From Duganella aquatilis (GTDB lineage Bacteria; Pseudomonadota; Gammaproteobacteria; Burkholderiales; Burkholderiaceae_D), in contig NZ_WKJL01000001.1 of assembly GCF_009674565.1 (NCBI RefSeq), forward strand, positions 744,001 through 808,000: a stretch of DNA of 64,000 bases, written 5' to 3'. Position numbers and translations under genes: made by a program. This document shows, one piece after another, positions 44,877-52,918 of the stretch. Each line of letters starts with the position of its first letter. The stretch's first letter is position 1. Below the pieces are notes generated by a model that saw only the letters and a list, made by a program, of their open reading frames with translations, did no database searches and had not been told where the DNA came from.

Positions 44877-45101
44877 TTATTTCTTCTTGTCGAACGACTG
44901 CTTGACGCGCTCCTTGCGGCGCTTTTCGTCTTCGTTGTGGGCTTTGCGTTTGTCGAAGCCCAGCATCGGTTCCAGGAATTCGAACCACAGGAAGGCGAGC
45001 ACCATCAGGGCGCCGATGGCCCACCAGGAAAGCTCGGCAAATTTCCATACTTCAAAATAGCGCAGCACTACCAAAGCAACGATCAACAGGATCAGTGGCA
45101 T
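44877..45101 (-). CDS. Small Trp-rich membrane protein
   Basis: 74-aa protein with two hydrophobic segments (PLILLIVALVVLRYF and WWAIGALMVLAFLWFEF) and several Trp. The tail is strongly charged (KRRKERVKQSFDKKK). It matches the small Trp-rich protein family (TIGR04438) known in betaproteobacteria, with no known function. The GAGAAC stretch before its ATG gives a modest ribosome-binding site. GC returns to the local average here, so the neighbouring insert ends before this gene. Confidence 0.78.
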   Translation of the reverse strand: MPLILLIVALVVLRYFEVWKFAELSWWAIGALMVLAFLWFEFLEPMLGFDKRKAHNEDEKRRKERVKQSFDKKK

Positions 45102-45255
45102 GATGTTCTCCTTTTCCGCTATCTTACCTTGGTTTCATAGGGAGAAACATTACCCCAGCTTAGTCAACCTTTCCTTGATCTGGGCGTTAATGCATCAGGG
45201 CAAAACGAGGTAGAATTGACCAGCGGGATTTAGTCGCATTAACCTGGAGAACACA

Positions 45256-45576
45256 ATGAAACGCAATTTGATGATGGTTGGAGTAGTGGTTGCAACCGCA
45301 TTTGCTTCGCAAGCAGCGATGGCGGACGCCGGCCTGGATCTGGCCAAAGCGAAAAACTGCATGGCGTGCCACGCGGTCGGCAGCAAACTGGTCGGCCCTG
45401 CCTACAAGGATGTCGCCGCCAAATACGCCGGCCAGAAAGATGCTGAAGGCAAGCTGGTCACCAAAGTGATGAAGGGCGGTTCCGGTGTATGGGGCGCGAT
45501 CCCGATGCCAGCCAATCCGCAGATCAATGAAGCGGAAGCGCACACCCTGGTGAAATGGGTACTGTCGCAGAAATGA
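45256..45576 (+). CDS. Class I cytochrome c (c551/c552 type)
   Basis: 106-aa periplasmic electron carrier. The signal peptide ends at AAMADA. The single haem site is Cys35-Met-Ala-Cys38-His39, and the sixth ligand is probably Met84 in AIPMPAN. Size, motif spacing and the C-terminal AHTLVKWVLSQK fit the c551/c552 group that donates electrons to oxidases or nitrite reductase. The start has an AGGAG-less but GGAG-like site upstream. It is convergent with the TetR gene, with five bases between the stops. Confidence 0.94.
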   Translation: MKRNLMMVGVVVATAFASQAAMADAGLDLAKAKNCMACHAVGSKLVGPAYKDVAAKYAGQKDAEGKLVTKVMKGGSGVWGAIPMPANPQINEAEAHTLVKWVLSQK

Positions 45577-45581
45577 TGGTC

Positions 45582-46238
45582 TCAGCCAGACTTCAAGCCG
45601 CGCAGCAGCAGTAGCAGGCCGGCGGCGAAGTCTGGCTCAAAGTTGTAACGCAACGGTTGCAGCGCCGGCGTGGACAGTACGCCGGACAGCACCGGGGCCG
45701 GATGGCTCAACGGCCACAGTCCTATCATCATTCCCATTGCCAGGCGCAACAGCGTCACGTAGGCCTCGATCGGCCGCGTCGGCGCGCTCTCGTGCAGCAG
45801 TTGCGCCGCCCGTCCCATCAAATCGAACGAGCGCAGCTTGAATTCCGCCAGCCGTTCGTGCGACACATTGCGTTCGATAATCGACGGCAGGATGCTGAGC
45901 AGGCGGCACATCAAGGGGAAAGCCGCGGAGGCGCCGGCAAAGGCGCGTGCCAGTTGCTCCTCGCTGTCATCGGCTGCCGCCACCCGCGCGCGCAATACCG
46001 CTTCCCATAGTTCCGATTCCTCTTCCAGCAAGGCCAGCAGCAGCGCTTCCCGGTTTTCAAAATAGCGGTAGACGTTGGACTTGGTCATCTGCGCGCGGCG
46101 CGCCAGTTCGTTCAGCCCCAAGTCGCTGACTTCCATGTCGGTCTGTAGCGCGGCCTTGGCGGTGGCCAGCAGGTGCTGGCGGCGCTCTTCCTTCTGTTCC
46201 GGCCGGCGGGCGCGTTGAAATGGCTCTGGCGTTGTCAT
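45582..46238 (-). CDS. TetR/AcrR-family repressor
   Basis: 218-aa regulator. The N-terminal helix-turn-helix reads LGLNELARRAQMTKSNVYRY, followed by FENREALLLALLEEE. The C-terminal ligand domain is helical and has no close named family. It is divergent from an SDR gene across ~165 bp that carries two copies of AGACC-N3-GGT. It probably represses that gene and itself. The inducer may be the SDR's substrate or a related compound. Confidence 0.9.
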   Translation of the reverse strand: MTTPEPFQRARRPEQKEERRQHLLATAKAALQTDMEVSDLGLNELARRAQMTKSNVYRYFENREALLLALLEEESELWEAVLRARVAAADDSEEQLARAFAGASAAFPLMCRLLSILPSIIERNVSHERLAEFKLRSFDLMGRAAQLLHESAPTRPIEAYVTLLRLAMGMMIGLWPLSHPAPVLSGVLSTPALQPLRYNFEPDFAAGLLLLLRGLKSG

Positions 46239-46297
46239 GGTGCGGTGGGAAATTCAGTTGAACCGCCACTCTAGCGCCTGCGACACTGCTTGACAAG

Positions 46298-46334
46298 AGA
46301 CCGATGGTCTTATAAATTGGAGACCACTGGTTCT
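46298..46334. promoter_or_regulatory. Two AGACC-type dyads, probable TetR operator
   Basis: AGACC-GAT-GGTCT (46298-46310) is a perfect 5-bp-arm dyad. AGACC-ACT-GGTTCT (46321-46334) is an imperfect copy 23 bp on, about two helical turns. TTGACA at 46290-46295 just upstream could be the -35 box of the SDR gene, so a bound TetR dimer would block it. Confidence 0.6.
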
Positions 46335-46402
46335 TTATTCTTCAATTTACTCGGAGCACGCATATGCCCACGCCACTCATGGTTCGTCAGGAGCTTCTCA
46401 AC

Positions 46403-47338
46403 ATGGATTTGACCGGCAAGACCTATGTGGTCACCGGCGCCAATTCCGGCATCGGCCTGGTCACCACGCGGCAACTGGCCAGGCAGGGCGCCACGGTCGT
46501 GATGGGCGTGCGCCGCGTGGCGGAGGGCGAGCGTGTGGCCGCCGAGATCCGGCAGGAGACGCCGTCGGCCCGGCTGGTAGTGTTTGCGCTGGAGCTGGGC
46601 GACCTGGCCTCGGTGCGCGCCTTCGCCGCCGAGGTGAAGCGCCACTATCCATCACTGCAAGGACTGGTGAACAACGCCGGCGTCATGAACACGCCGTTCA
46701 GCCATACCAAGGATGGCTTCGAGACGCAGTTCGGCGTTAACCATCTGGGGCATTTCCTGCTCACCAATCTGCTGATCGACAACCTGAAGGCTGGCGCGCC
46801 GTCGCGCGTGGTCAATATGTCGAGCTTCTTCCACGAGTTTGCGATGGGCCGCAAGGGCGCGATCCATTTCGACGACCTGAATTACCAGCGCCGTCCGTTC
46901 GATTCGTGGGAAGCCTATGCGCAGTCGAAGCTGGCCAATCTGCTGCATGCGCGCGAGCTGGCGCGTCGTCTGGAGGGAACCGGTGTGACCAGCGTCAGCG
47001 TCAATCCCGGCTTTGTGCGCACCAACCTGCTGACGATTCCGCTGCCGATGTGGTTGCAGCGTCTGGTGGTGATTCCGGTGTTGCGCCTGAGCGGCATGCT
47101 GGAACCGTGGGAAGGCACGCAGACCACGCTGCACGCGCTGCTGGCGCCGGAAGTGGCCGGGCAATCCGGCGCGTACTACAGCCAGGTCGCGCGCTACAAG
47201 GATCCGGCTTTGCGCAAGGGCGGCTGGCCGCTGCGGTCGCCCAATCCGCTGGCGCATGACGACGCGGTGGCCAGGCGTTTGTGGGAGGCCAGCGAAGCGC
47301 TGGTGAACCGAACCTCCCACGCAGGCCGGCTTACTTGA
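46403..47338 (+). CDS. Short-chain dehydrogenase/reductase
   Basis: 311-aa NAD(P)-dependent oxidoreductase of the retinol-dehydrogenase-like SDR type. The cofactor motif TGxxxGxG is VVTGANSGIGLVTTRQLA near the start, followed by NNAGVM. The catalytic set is Ser in VVNMSSFFHEF, then Tyr and Lys in YAQSKLAN. I choose the ATG at 46403 (MDLTGKTYVV), which has AGGAG nine bases upstream and starts at the usual place; 46364 is the alternative. It is divergent from a TetR repressor that probably controls it. The substrate is unknown. Confidence 0.87.
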   Translation: MDLTGKTYVVTGANSGIGLVTTRQLARQGATVVMGVRRVAEGERVAAEIRQETPSARLVVFALELGDLASVRAFAAEVKRHYPSLQGLVNNAGVMNTPFSHTKDGFETQFGVNHLGHFLLTNLLIDNLKAGAPSRVVNMSSFFHEFAMGRKGAIHFDDLNYQRRPFDSWEAYAQSKLANLLHARELARRLEGTGVTSVSVNPGFVRTNLLTIPLPMWLQRLVVIPVLRLSGMLEPWEGTQTTLHALLAPEVAGQSGAYYSQVARYKDPALRKGGWPLRSPNPLAHDDAVARRLWEASEALVNRTSHAGRLT

Positions 47339-48464
47339 TGACTTCGATCTTGGTCTTCTTGCCGTCGGTGTAGGTGAACAGGGTCAGCGCGCCGTCCTTG
47401 ATGTCGCCCTTGTCGTCAAAGGCGATCAGGCCGGTGACGCCCTGGTACTTGATCTTCTGCAGGAAGGGCAGGTACTTGGCCGGCTGCGACGATTTGGCTT
47501 CCTGCATGGCGGTGGCCATGGTCATGACCGCGTCGTACACATATGGCGAGTAGATCTGCACGTCGGCGTTGTACTTCTTCTTGTAGCGGGCGACGAAGTC
47601 GTCCATGCCTTTCTGCTGTTCGGCGGTGACGCCACCCGCTTCCGCGCAGGTGACCACGCCGTTGGCGGCAGCCGCGCCGGCCAGCTTCGGCAGCGATTCG
47701 GTACAGATGCCGTCGCCGCCCATGTACTTGGCGTTGATGCCCAGCGCCTTCATCTGGCGCAGCAGCGGGCCGCCCACCGAGTCCATGCCGCCGAAGAACA
47801 CCAGGTCCGGATTCTTGGCTTTGATCTTGGTCAGGATGGCGTTGAAGTCGGTGGCCTTGTCGTTGGTGAATTCCTTGGTGAACTCCGCGCTCGGCAGCGC
47901 CTTCTTGGCGGCCTTCATGAATTCGTCGGCGACGCCCTGGCCGTAGGCGGTGCGGTCGTCGATGACGGCGATCTTTTTCGCGCCCAGCTTGGTGATGGCG
48001 TAGTTGCCCAGCGAGCCGCCCAGCTTGGCGTCATTGGCGACCACGCGGAAGGCCGATTTGAAGCCCTGCTGCGTGTACTTGGTCTGGGTGGTGGCCGGCG
48101 AGATTTGCGGAATGCCGGCGTCGTAGTAAATCTTGGAGGCGGGGATCGAGGTGCCCGAGTTCAGGTGGCCGATCACGCCGTTGACCTTGGCGTCGACCAG
48201 CTTCTGCGCGACGGCCGTGCCTTGCTTGGGATCGCTGCCGTCGTCTTCCAGTTGCAGCACGAACTTGACGGGCTTGCCGTCGATCTTGAAGCCCTTGGCG
48301 TTCAAATCCTCGACCGCCATTTTGGCGCCGTTTTCATTGTCCTTGCCAAGGTGGGCCGACGGACCGGAGACTGGGCCGACATGGCCGATCTTGATCACTT
48401 CCTGCGCACCGGCGCTGCCGGCGAAAGCCAGGGCGAGGGCCAGGGGAATGAATTTGAACTGCAT
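47331..48464 (-). CDS. Branched-chain amino-acid ABC transporter binding protein (LivJ/LivK type)
   Basis: 377-aa periplasmic binding protein. Signal peptide MQFKFIPLALALAFAGSAGA, then the typical IKIGHVGPVSGPSAHLGKDN. Other family stretches are GVIGHLNSGTSIPASKIYYD and GGMDSVGGPLLRQMKALG. I start it at the ATG at 48464, which opens the signal peptide, and not at the longer frame to 48659. No permease or ATPase genes are adjacent, so it may serve a transporter elsewhere. Its 3' end overlaps the SDR gene by eight bases. Confidence 0.92.
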   Translation of the reverse strand: MQFKFIPLALALAFAGSAGAQEVIKIGHVGPVSGPSAHLGKDNENGAKMAVEDLNAKGFKIDGKPVKFVLQLEDDGSDPKQGTAVAQKLVDAKVNGVIGHLNSGTSIPASKIYYDAGIPQISPATTQTKYTQQGFKSAFRVVANDAKLGGSLGNYAITKLGAKKIAVIDDRTAYGQGVADEFMKAAKKALPSAEFTKEFTNDKATDFNAILTKIKAKNPDLVFFGGMDSVGGPLLRQMKALGINAKYMGGDGICTESLPKLAGAAAANGVVTCAEAGGVTAEQQKGMDDFVARYKKKYNADVQIYSPYVYDAVMTMATAMQEAKSSQPAKYLPFLQKIKYQGVTGLIAFDDKGDIKDGALTLFTYTDGKKTKIEVIK

Positions 48465-48635
48465 GAGCAAATCTCCAAAGTTGTATGCAAGGCCACCAAG
48501 GTACAACAAATTATTCGCCGCGCAAAGCGGCAAACCGATGGTTTTGAACTTTTTTGGAGCGGTTCCCCGATTTGATGCGAGGGTGCTTCGGGGTGGTGCG
48601 CGTGGCGCACCGGGATGGGGTTGATTTGGCGGCTG

Positions 48636-48713
48636 GCGGCACTGTTTTACCCCGCACACCGCTGCGGCCGGGGTCTGACCCCGTACGGGGTCAGACCCCT
48701 TCGGTCGGGGTTA
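48636..48713. repeat. REP-like palindromic repeat, copy A (contains a gene's stop codon)
   Basis: Read on the minus strand, it begins TAACCCCG and ends with GCGGTGTGCGGGGTAAAAC. The centre is a perfect 30-bp palindrome at 48670-48699 (GGGGTCTGACCCCGT and its complement). The first three bases, TAA, are the stop codon of the DUF2486-like gene. Copy B at 51707-51810 shares both ends. The rest of 48465-48710 has no other visible feature. Confidence 0.8.
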
Positions 48714-49088
48714 TTTTTTTTGCGCTTGCAGATGGGTTAGCTCTTGTGCGACGGCACGCGAGACGATCTTCTCGATGGTGTCGTGCAGGCCGATGCGGAT
48801 CTCGTTGGTCAGGTCATGCAGGGCATGGCTCAATACCTCCGCCATGCTGTCCTTGATGCGCTGCTCCAGCACGAAGTCCACGCGCGACTGCAACTGGTGC
48901 ATGATGCGCACCGACAGGCGGTGTTCCATGACGGCCCATTCGGCTTCGGTCCAGCCGTCGATGGCGTCGGCTTCCAGCTCGGCGGCGGCGGAGACGGGCG
49001 GCGGCGCGCCGCCGTCATCGCTCACCGGCTCTGCTTTCAGAACTTCCGTCAGGACAGGGATACTTGCGTCAAACGATGCTTGGCTCAT
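48711..49088 (-). CDS. DUF2486-like protein
   Basis: 125-aa acidic protein. An Ala/Pro/Glu-rich N-terminal half (SIPVLTEVLKAEPVSDDG) is followed by a helical C-terminal half (EWAVMEHRLSVRIMHQLQSR, then LEQRIKDSMAEVLSHALHDL). It resembles the DUF2486 proteins found beside holC in Burkholderiales. Its ATG overlaps the holC stop by four bases. The function is unknown; the gene order suggests a link to replication or to the polymerase chi subunit. Its stop codon is provided by a REP-like element. Confidence 0.75.
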   Translation of the reverse strand: MSQASFDASIPVLTEVLKAEPVSDDGGAPPPVSAAAELEADAIDGWTEAEWAVMEHRLSVRIMHQLQSRVDFVLEQRIKDSMAEVLSHALHDLTNEIRIGLHDTIEKIVSRAVAQELTHLQAQKK

Positions 49089-49516
49089 GATTTTCCTGTG
49101 ACAAAGTGGGTCAGTGGATAGTCTTGCTGCTTGTATGCGACATAACGCTTGCGGCCGGCAGCCGCATCATCCTCTTCGGAGGAAATCACTTCGATCATGC
49201 GCGCGAACTGGTCCACGTTGCGGGGACTGCGGCGCGACAAATTGACCAATAATTCTTTGTGCGTGTGTGGTAATTCCGCCTCATCGCTGGCCGTCAACAG
49301 GATCGGCGTCTGCGCCGCCAGCGCATCGTCCGCGAGCACGTGCGGCAGGAAGTCGGTGGCGGAAAATGTCCACATCGCTGCATTAAGTTCTGCCAGTTGC
49401 GCGTCATCTTCCGTCATCAGCACGACGCGGTTGTTGGCGGCCCAGGCCTTGCGCACGAGGCGGCAGACGTAGCTCACTTTATCCGGTACATTGGTGTGGA
49501 AGTCGATGCGCGTCAT
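49085..49516 (-). CDS. holC: DNA polymerase III chi subunit
   Basis: 143-aa clamp-loader accessory protein that links the holoenzyme to single-strand-binding protein. It starts MTRIDFHTNVPDKVSYVCRL and contains NRVVLMTEDDAQLAELNAAM and FLPHVLADD, all typical of HolC. The C-terminal part (DQFARMIEVISSEEDDAAA, then RKRYVAYKQQDYPLTHF) is also conserved. I choose the ATG at 49516, because the open frame to 49921 overlaps prlC. It is third in the order folD-prlC-holC-DUF2486, 82 bp after prlC. Confidence 0.94.
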   Translation of the reverse strand: MTRIDFHTNVPDKVSYVCRLVRKAWAANNRVVLMTEDDAQLAELNAAMWTFSATDFLPHVLADDALAAQTPILLTASDEAELPHTHKELLVNLSRRSPRNVDQFARMIEVISSEEDDAAAGRKRYVAYKQQDYPLTHFVTGKS

Positions 49517-49598
49517 GGTGAATCCAGTGTATGCGAAAACGCCGCAAGCCGCTGGCATCGATGTTGCTACCGAGCGGCGTGCGGGAAGGAGGGAATTG

Positions 49599-51677
49599 TC
49601 AGGCTGCCATGCCGCTGTGACGCAGCAAGGCATCGATGCTCGGCTCGCGGCCGCGGAAGGCGGTGAACGATTCGAGCGCTGGGCGCGAACCGCCGACCGA
49701 CAGGATTTCCGCGAGATAGCGCTTGCCCGTTTCCGACACGGCGGCCGGGCCCAGCTTCTGCGCTTCCTCGAAGGCTGCGTAGGCGTCGGCGGACAACACT
49801 TCGGCCCACTTATAGCTGTAGTAGCCCGCCGCGTAACCGCCGGCAAAGATGTGGCCAAACGAGTTCTGGAAGCGGTTGAACGACGGCGGAATGACCAGCG
49901 AGAATTTGCTGCGCACTTCATCGATCAGCTGCTGCACCGTCTGGCCGGTGCTGGCGTCGTAGTCGTAGTGCAGGTGCATGTCCAGCAGCGAGAATTCGAC
50001 CTGGCGCAGCGTCTGCAAACCGGACTGGTAGTTCTTCGCGGCCAGCATCTTGTCGTACAGCGCGCGCGGCAGCGGTTCGCCGGTGACGGCGTGCGCGGTC
50101 ATGTGTTCCAGCACTTCCCATTCCCAGCAGAAGTTTTCCATGAATTGCGACGGCAGTTCGACCGCATCCCACTCCACGCCGGAGATGCCGGACACGCCCA
50201 GCTCGTCCACCTGCGTCAGCATGTGGTGCAGGCCGTGGCCGAATTCGTGGAACAGCGTGGTTACTTCATCGTGCGTGAACAGCGATGGCTTGGCGACGCC
50301 ATCGACCACCGCAGGCTCGGTGAAGTTGCAGGTCAGGTAGGCGACCGGCGTCTGCACATTGGTGGCGTCGGCGCGGCGGCCGCGCGCGTCGTCCATCCAG
50401 GCGCCGCCGGACTTGCCGGCGCGGGCGTACAGGTCCAGGTAGAACTGGCCGATCAGCTTGCCGTTGCGTTCGATGCGGAAGAAGCGCACGTCCTTGTGCC
50501 ACACCGGCGCGTCGTCGGGCTTGATCTCGACGTTGAACAGGTTCTGGATCAGGCGGAACAGGCCGTCGACCACTTTCGGTTCAGGGAAGTACTGCTTCAC
50601 TTCCTGCGCGGAGAAGGCGTAGCGGGCTTCCTGCAGTTTTTCGGAGGCGTACGCAATGTCCCAGGCTTTTAGTTCCTCGATGCCCAGCTTGTCCTTGGCG
50701 AAGGCCTTCAGTTCGGCCAGGTCTTTCTCGGCGAACGGGCGGGCGCGCTTGGCCAGGTCTTCCAGGAAGGCGATCACTTCGTCAGGCGACTTGGCCATCT
50801 TCGGCACCAGCGAGACTTCGGCGAAGTTGTTATAGCCGAGCAGCTTGGCTTCTTCGTCGCGCAGCTTCAGCAGGGTGACGATGTTCTGGGTGTTGTCCCA
50901 GTCTTCCTTCTTGCTGAACACCTCGCCCTGTTCGGACGCCTTGGTGGCGTTGGCGCGGTAGATGGTTTCGCGCAGTTCGCGCTTGTCGGCGAATTGCAGG
51001 ATCGGGTAGTAGGACGGGAAGTGCAGCGAGAACTCCCAGCCTTGCTTTTCCGATTTTTCGGCGGCGGCGCGGGCGGCGGATTTCACGTCGTCCGGCAGGC
51101 CGGTCAGGTCGGCTTCATCGGTGACCAGCAGCTTGTAGTCGTTGGTGGCGTCCAGCACGTTTTCCGAGAAGCGCGTGGAGGTCATCGCGTGCTCTTCCTG
51201 GATGGCGGCGAAGCGTTCCTTCTGGTCTTCCGGCAGCTCGGCGCCGCCCATGCGGAAGTCGCGGATGGCGTTGTCGATGATGCGTTTGCGGGCCGGCGTC
51301 AGTGTGGCGAATTCGGCCGAGGCGCGCAGCGCCTTGTACTTGGCGAACAGCGCTTCGTTCTGGCCCAGTTCGGTCCAGAACTCGGTGACCTTGGGCTGGT
51401 TCTCGTTGTAGACGGCGCGCAGTTCCGGCGTGTCGACCACGTTGTTCAGATGGCTGACGATGCCCCAGGCGCGGCCCAGCAGCTCGGTGGCGTCTTCCAG
51501 CGGGGTGACGAAGCTGTTCCAGCTGACGTCGTCCGATGGCGCCTGCAGCTGTTCGACCACGGCGCGGCTCCTGGCCAGCAGCTCGTCGATGGCCGGCGTC
51601 ACGTGCGCAGGCTGGATGGCGTCGAAACGCGGCAGACCCGAAAAATCGAGAAGAGGGTTGATAGCATCAGTAGTCAT
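49599..51677 (-). CDS. prlC: Oligopeptidase A (M3 metallopeptidase)
   Basis: 692-aa cytoplasmic zinc peptidase that clears signal peptides and short oligopeptides. The zinc site is HEFGH in TTLFHEFGHGLHHML (~residue 475). The N-terminus PLLDFSGLPRFDAIQPAHVT and the C-terminal FGHIFAGGYAAGYYSYKWAE are typical of PrlC. The length matches E. coli's 680. It is second in the folD operon, with a REP-like repeat between folD's stop and this start. The TTG or ATG choice is clear: ATG at 51677. Confidence 0.96.
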   Translation of the reverse strand: MTTDAINPLLDFSGLPRFDAIQPAHVTPAIDELLARSRAVVEQLQAPSDDVSWNSFVTPLEDATELLGRAWGIVSHLNNVVDTPELRAVYNENQPKVTEFWTELGQNEALFAKYKALRASAEFATLTPARKRIIDNAIRDFRMGGAELPEDQKERFAAIQEEHAMTSTRFSENVLDATNDYKLLVTDEADLTGLPDDVKSAARAAAEKSEKQGWEFSLHFPSYYPILQFADKRELRETIYRANATKASEQGEVFSKKEDWDNTQNIVTLLKLRDEEAKLLGYNNFAEVSLVPKMAKSPDEVIAFLEDLAKRARPFAEKDLAELKAFAKDKLGIEELKAWDIAYASEKLQEARYAFSAQEVKQYFPEPKVVDGLFRLIQNLFNVEIKPDDAPVWHKDVRFFRIERNGKLIGQFYLDLYARAGKSGGAWMDDARGRRADATNVQTPVAYLTCNFTEPAVVDGVAKPSLFTHDEVTTLFHEFGHGLHHMLTQVDELGVSGISGVEWDAVELPSQFMENFCWEWEVLEHMTAHAVTGEPLPRALYDKMLAAKNYQSGLQTLRQVEFSLLDMHLHYDYDASTGQTVQQLIDEVRSKFSLVIPPSFNRFQNSFGHIFAGGYAAGYYSYKWAEVLSADAYAAFEEAQKLGPAAVSETGKRYLAEILSVGGSRPALESFTAFRGREPSIDALLRHSGMAA

Positions 51678-51706
51678 AGTCAGATCCGTTTAATTTACGT
51701 GCGCTC

Positions 51707-51810
51707 GCGGCACCGTTTACCCCGCACACCGCATACAGGGGGCCGGCCCATGGGCCGGCGGGGCATAGCCCCTCACCTGACCATGGGTCAGACCCCATCG
51801 TCTGGGGTTA
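51707..51810. repeat. REP-like palindromic repeat, copy B (contains folD's stop codon)
   Basis: Read on the minus strand it begins TAACCCCAGACGATGGGGTC and ends GCGGTGTGCGGGGTAAAC. The TAA is folD's stop codon. It holds its own internal palindromes (a GGCCGGCCCATGGGCCGGCC-type dyad near 51731-51750). It shares both ends with copy A, 3 kb away, but the middle differs and is ~26 bp longer. It fills the folD-prlC gap. Confidence 0.8.
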
Positions 51811-52653
51811 AGTGCGCTCAGCCGCTTCCACCGTGTTCATCAACAGCATGGTGATGGTCATCGGCCCCACACCACCCGGCACCGGGGTGATGTGCGACGC
51901 CACTTCCTTGATGCCGTTGAAATCCACGTCGCCGCACAGCTTGCCGTCTTCGTCACGGTTGATGCCGACGTCGATCACGATCGCGCCCGGTTTCACCATG
52001 TCGGCAGTCAGGGTATTGCGGCGGCCAGTTGCGGCCACGACCACGTCCGCCTGGCGCGTGTACACGCCGATGTCCGGAGTCGCACTATGACAGATGGTGA
52101 CGGTGGCGTTCGCTTGCAAGAGCAGCAGGCCCATCGGCTTGCCAACCGTGTTGCTACGGCCGATCACCACCGCATGCTTGCCGCGCAGGTCGACGCCGGT
52201 GCTCTCGATCAGCTTCATGCAGCCATACGGCGTGCAAGGGCGGAAACCTTCCAGGCCGGTCATCAGCTCGCCGGCGCTCAGCACCGAATAGCCGTCCACA
52301 TCCTTCTTGGTGGAGATGGCCTCGATCACCTTGTGCGGGTTAATGTGCTTGGGCAGCGGCATTTGCACCAGGATGCCGTGGATGGCCGGATCTGCGTTCA
52401 GCTGGGCGATGCGGTCCAGCAGCGCGCTTTCGGTCAGGTCGGCCGGGTACTGGTCCTTGAGCGAATAGAAACCGGCGTCCTCGCAAGCCTTGACCTTGTT
52501 GCGCACATAAACATGGCTGGCCGGATCGTCGCCGACAATAATCACGGCCAGGCCGGGTTGCTTGCCTTTGGCGGTGAGGGCGGCAGCACGTGCAGCAATT
52601 TCAGTGCGCAGTTTTTTGGAGAGGGCGATTCCGTCGATCAGTTGAGCAGGCAT
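51808..52653 (-). CDS. folD: Bifunctional methylenetetrahydrofolate dehydrogenase / cyclohydrolase
   Basis: 281-aa enzyme of one-carbon metabolism that interconverts 5,10-methylene-THF and 10-formyl-THF with NADP. Motifs are [16 protein letters not shown] with the catalytic Lys, [13 protein letters not shown] with the Asp-Lys region and the NADP site [18 protein letters not shown]. The C-terminal [19 protein letters not shown] is conserved. It is first of a minus-strand series with prlC, holC and DUF2486. Its gap to the aceE promoter is 265 bp. Confidence 0.98.
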   Translation of the reverse strand: MPAQLIDGIALSKKLRTEIAARAAALTAKGKQPGLAVIIVGDDPASHVYVRNKVKACEDAGFYSLKDQYPADLTESALLDRIAQLNADPAIHGILVQMPLPKHINPHKVIEAISTKKDVDGYSVLSAGELMTGLEGFRPCTPYGCMKLIESTGVDLRGKHAVVIGRSNTVGKPMGLLLLQANATVTICHSATPDIGVYTRQADVVVAATGRRNTLTADMVKPGAIVIDVGINRDEDGKLCGDVDFNGIKEVASHITPVPGGVGPMTITMLLMNTVEAAERT

Positions 52654-52768
52654 GATTTAACCAGAGTGGTAGAGGGAGAACAGCATTATAAGGCCGCACA
52701 GCGCATCCCGCCTCGTTTTCCATGTTTGTCGCATGCTGCACTGCACAAGGTTTTCATAGGGAAATCTC

Positions 52769-52790
52769 ACGATATGAAATGCCTTATCGT
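52769..52790. promoter_or_regulatory. Dyad just upstream of the aceE promoter
   Basis: ACGATA (52769-52774) and TATCGT (52785-52790) are perfect 6-bp arms around a 10-bp spacer, ending three bases before the -35 box. Its place suits an activator or repressor of the pyruvate dehydrogenase operon. The binding protein is unknown. Confidence 0.35.
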
Positions 52791-52793
52791 AAT

Positions 52794-52822
52794 TTGAAAA
52801 AGCCAAAATAGACTGCTAGAAT
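52794..52822 (+). promoter_or_regulatory. Sigma-70-type promoter of aceE-aceF-lpdA
   Basis: TTGAAA (52794-52799), a 17-bp spacer and TAGAAT (52817-52822) closely match consensus. Transcription would begin near 52829, leaving a ~90-base leader before the aceE ATG with AGGAG just upstream of it. Nothing else is visible in 52654-52918 except the dyad before the -35 box. Confidence 0.75.
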
Positions 52823-52918
52823 CCCCACACGTCATTAAAGTAATAGTAAATAATCAGCAAATTCTTTACCCGGAAGCCGCATGGTTCGGGGCACATCTCA
52901 ACTCAGGAGACTTAATAA

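Noticed and set aside
49517..49921. N-terminal extension of holC
   Set aside because: It overlaps prlC out of frame; HolC proteins start at MTRIDFHT.
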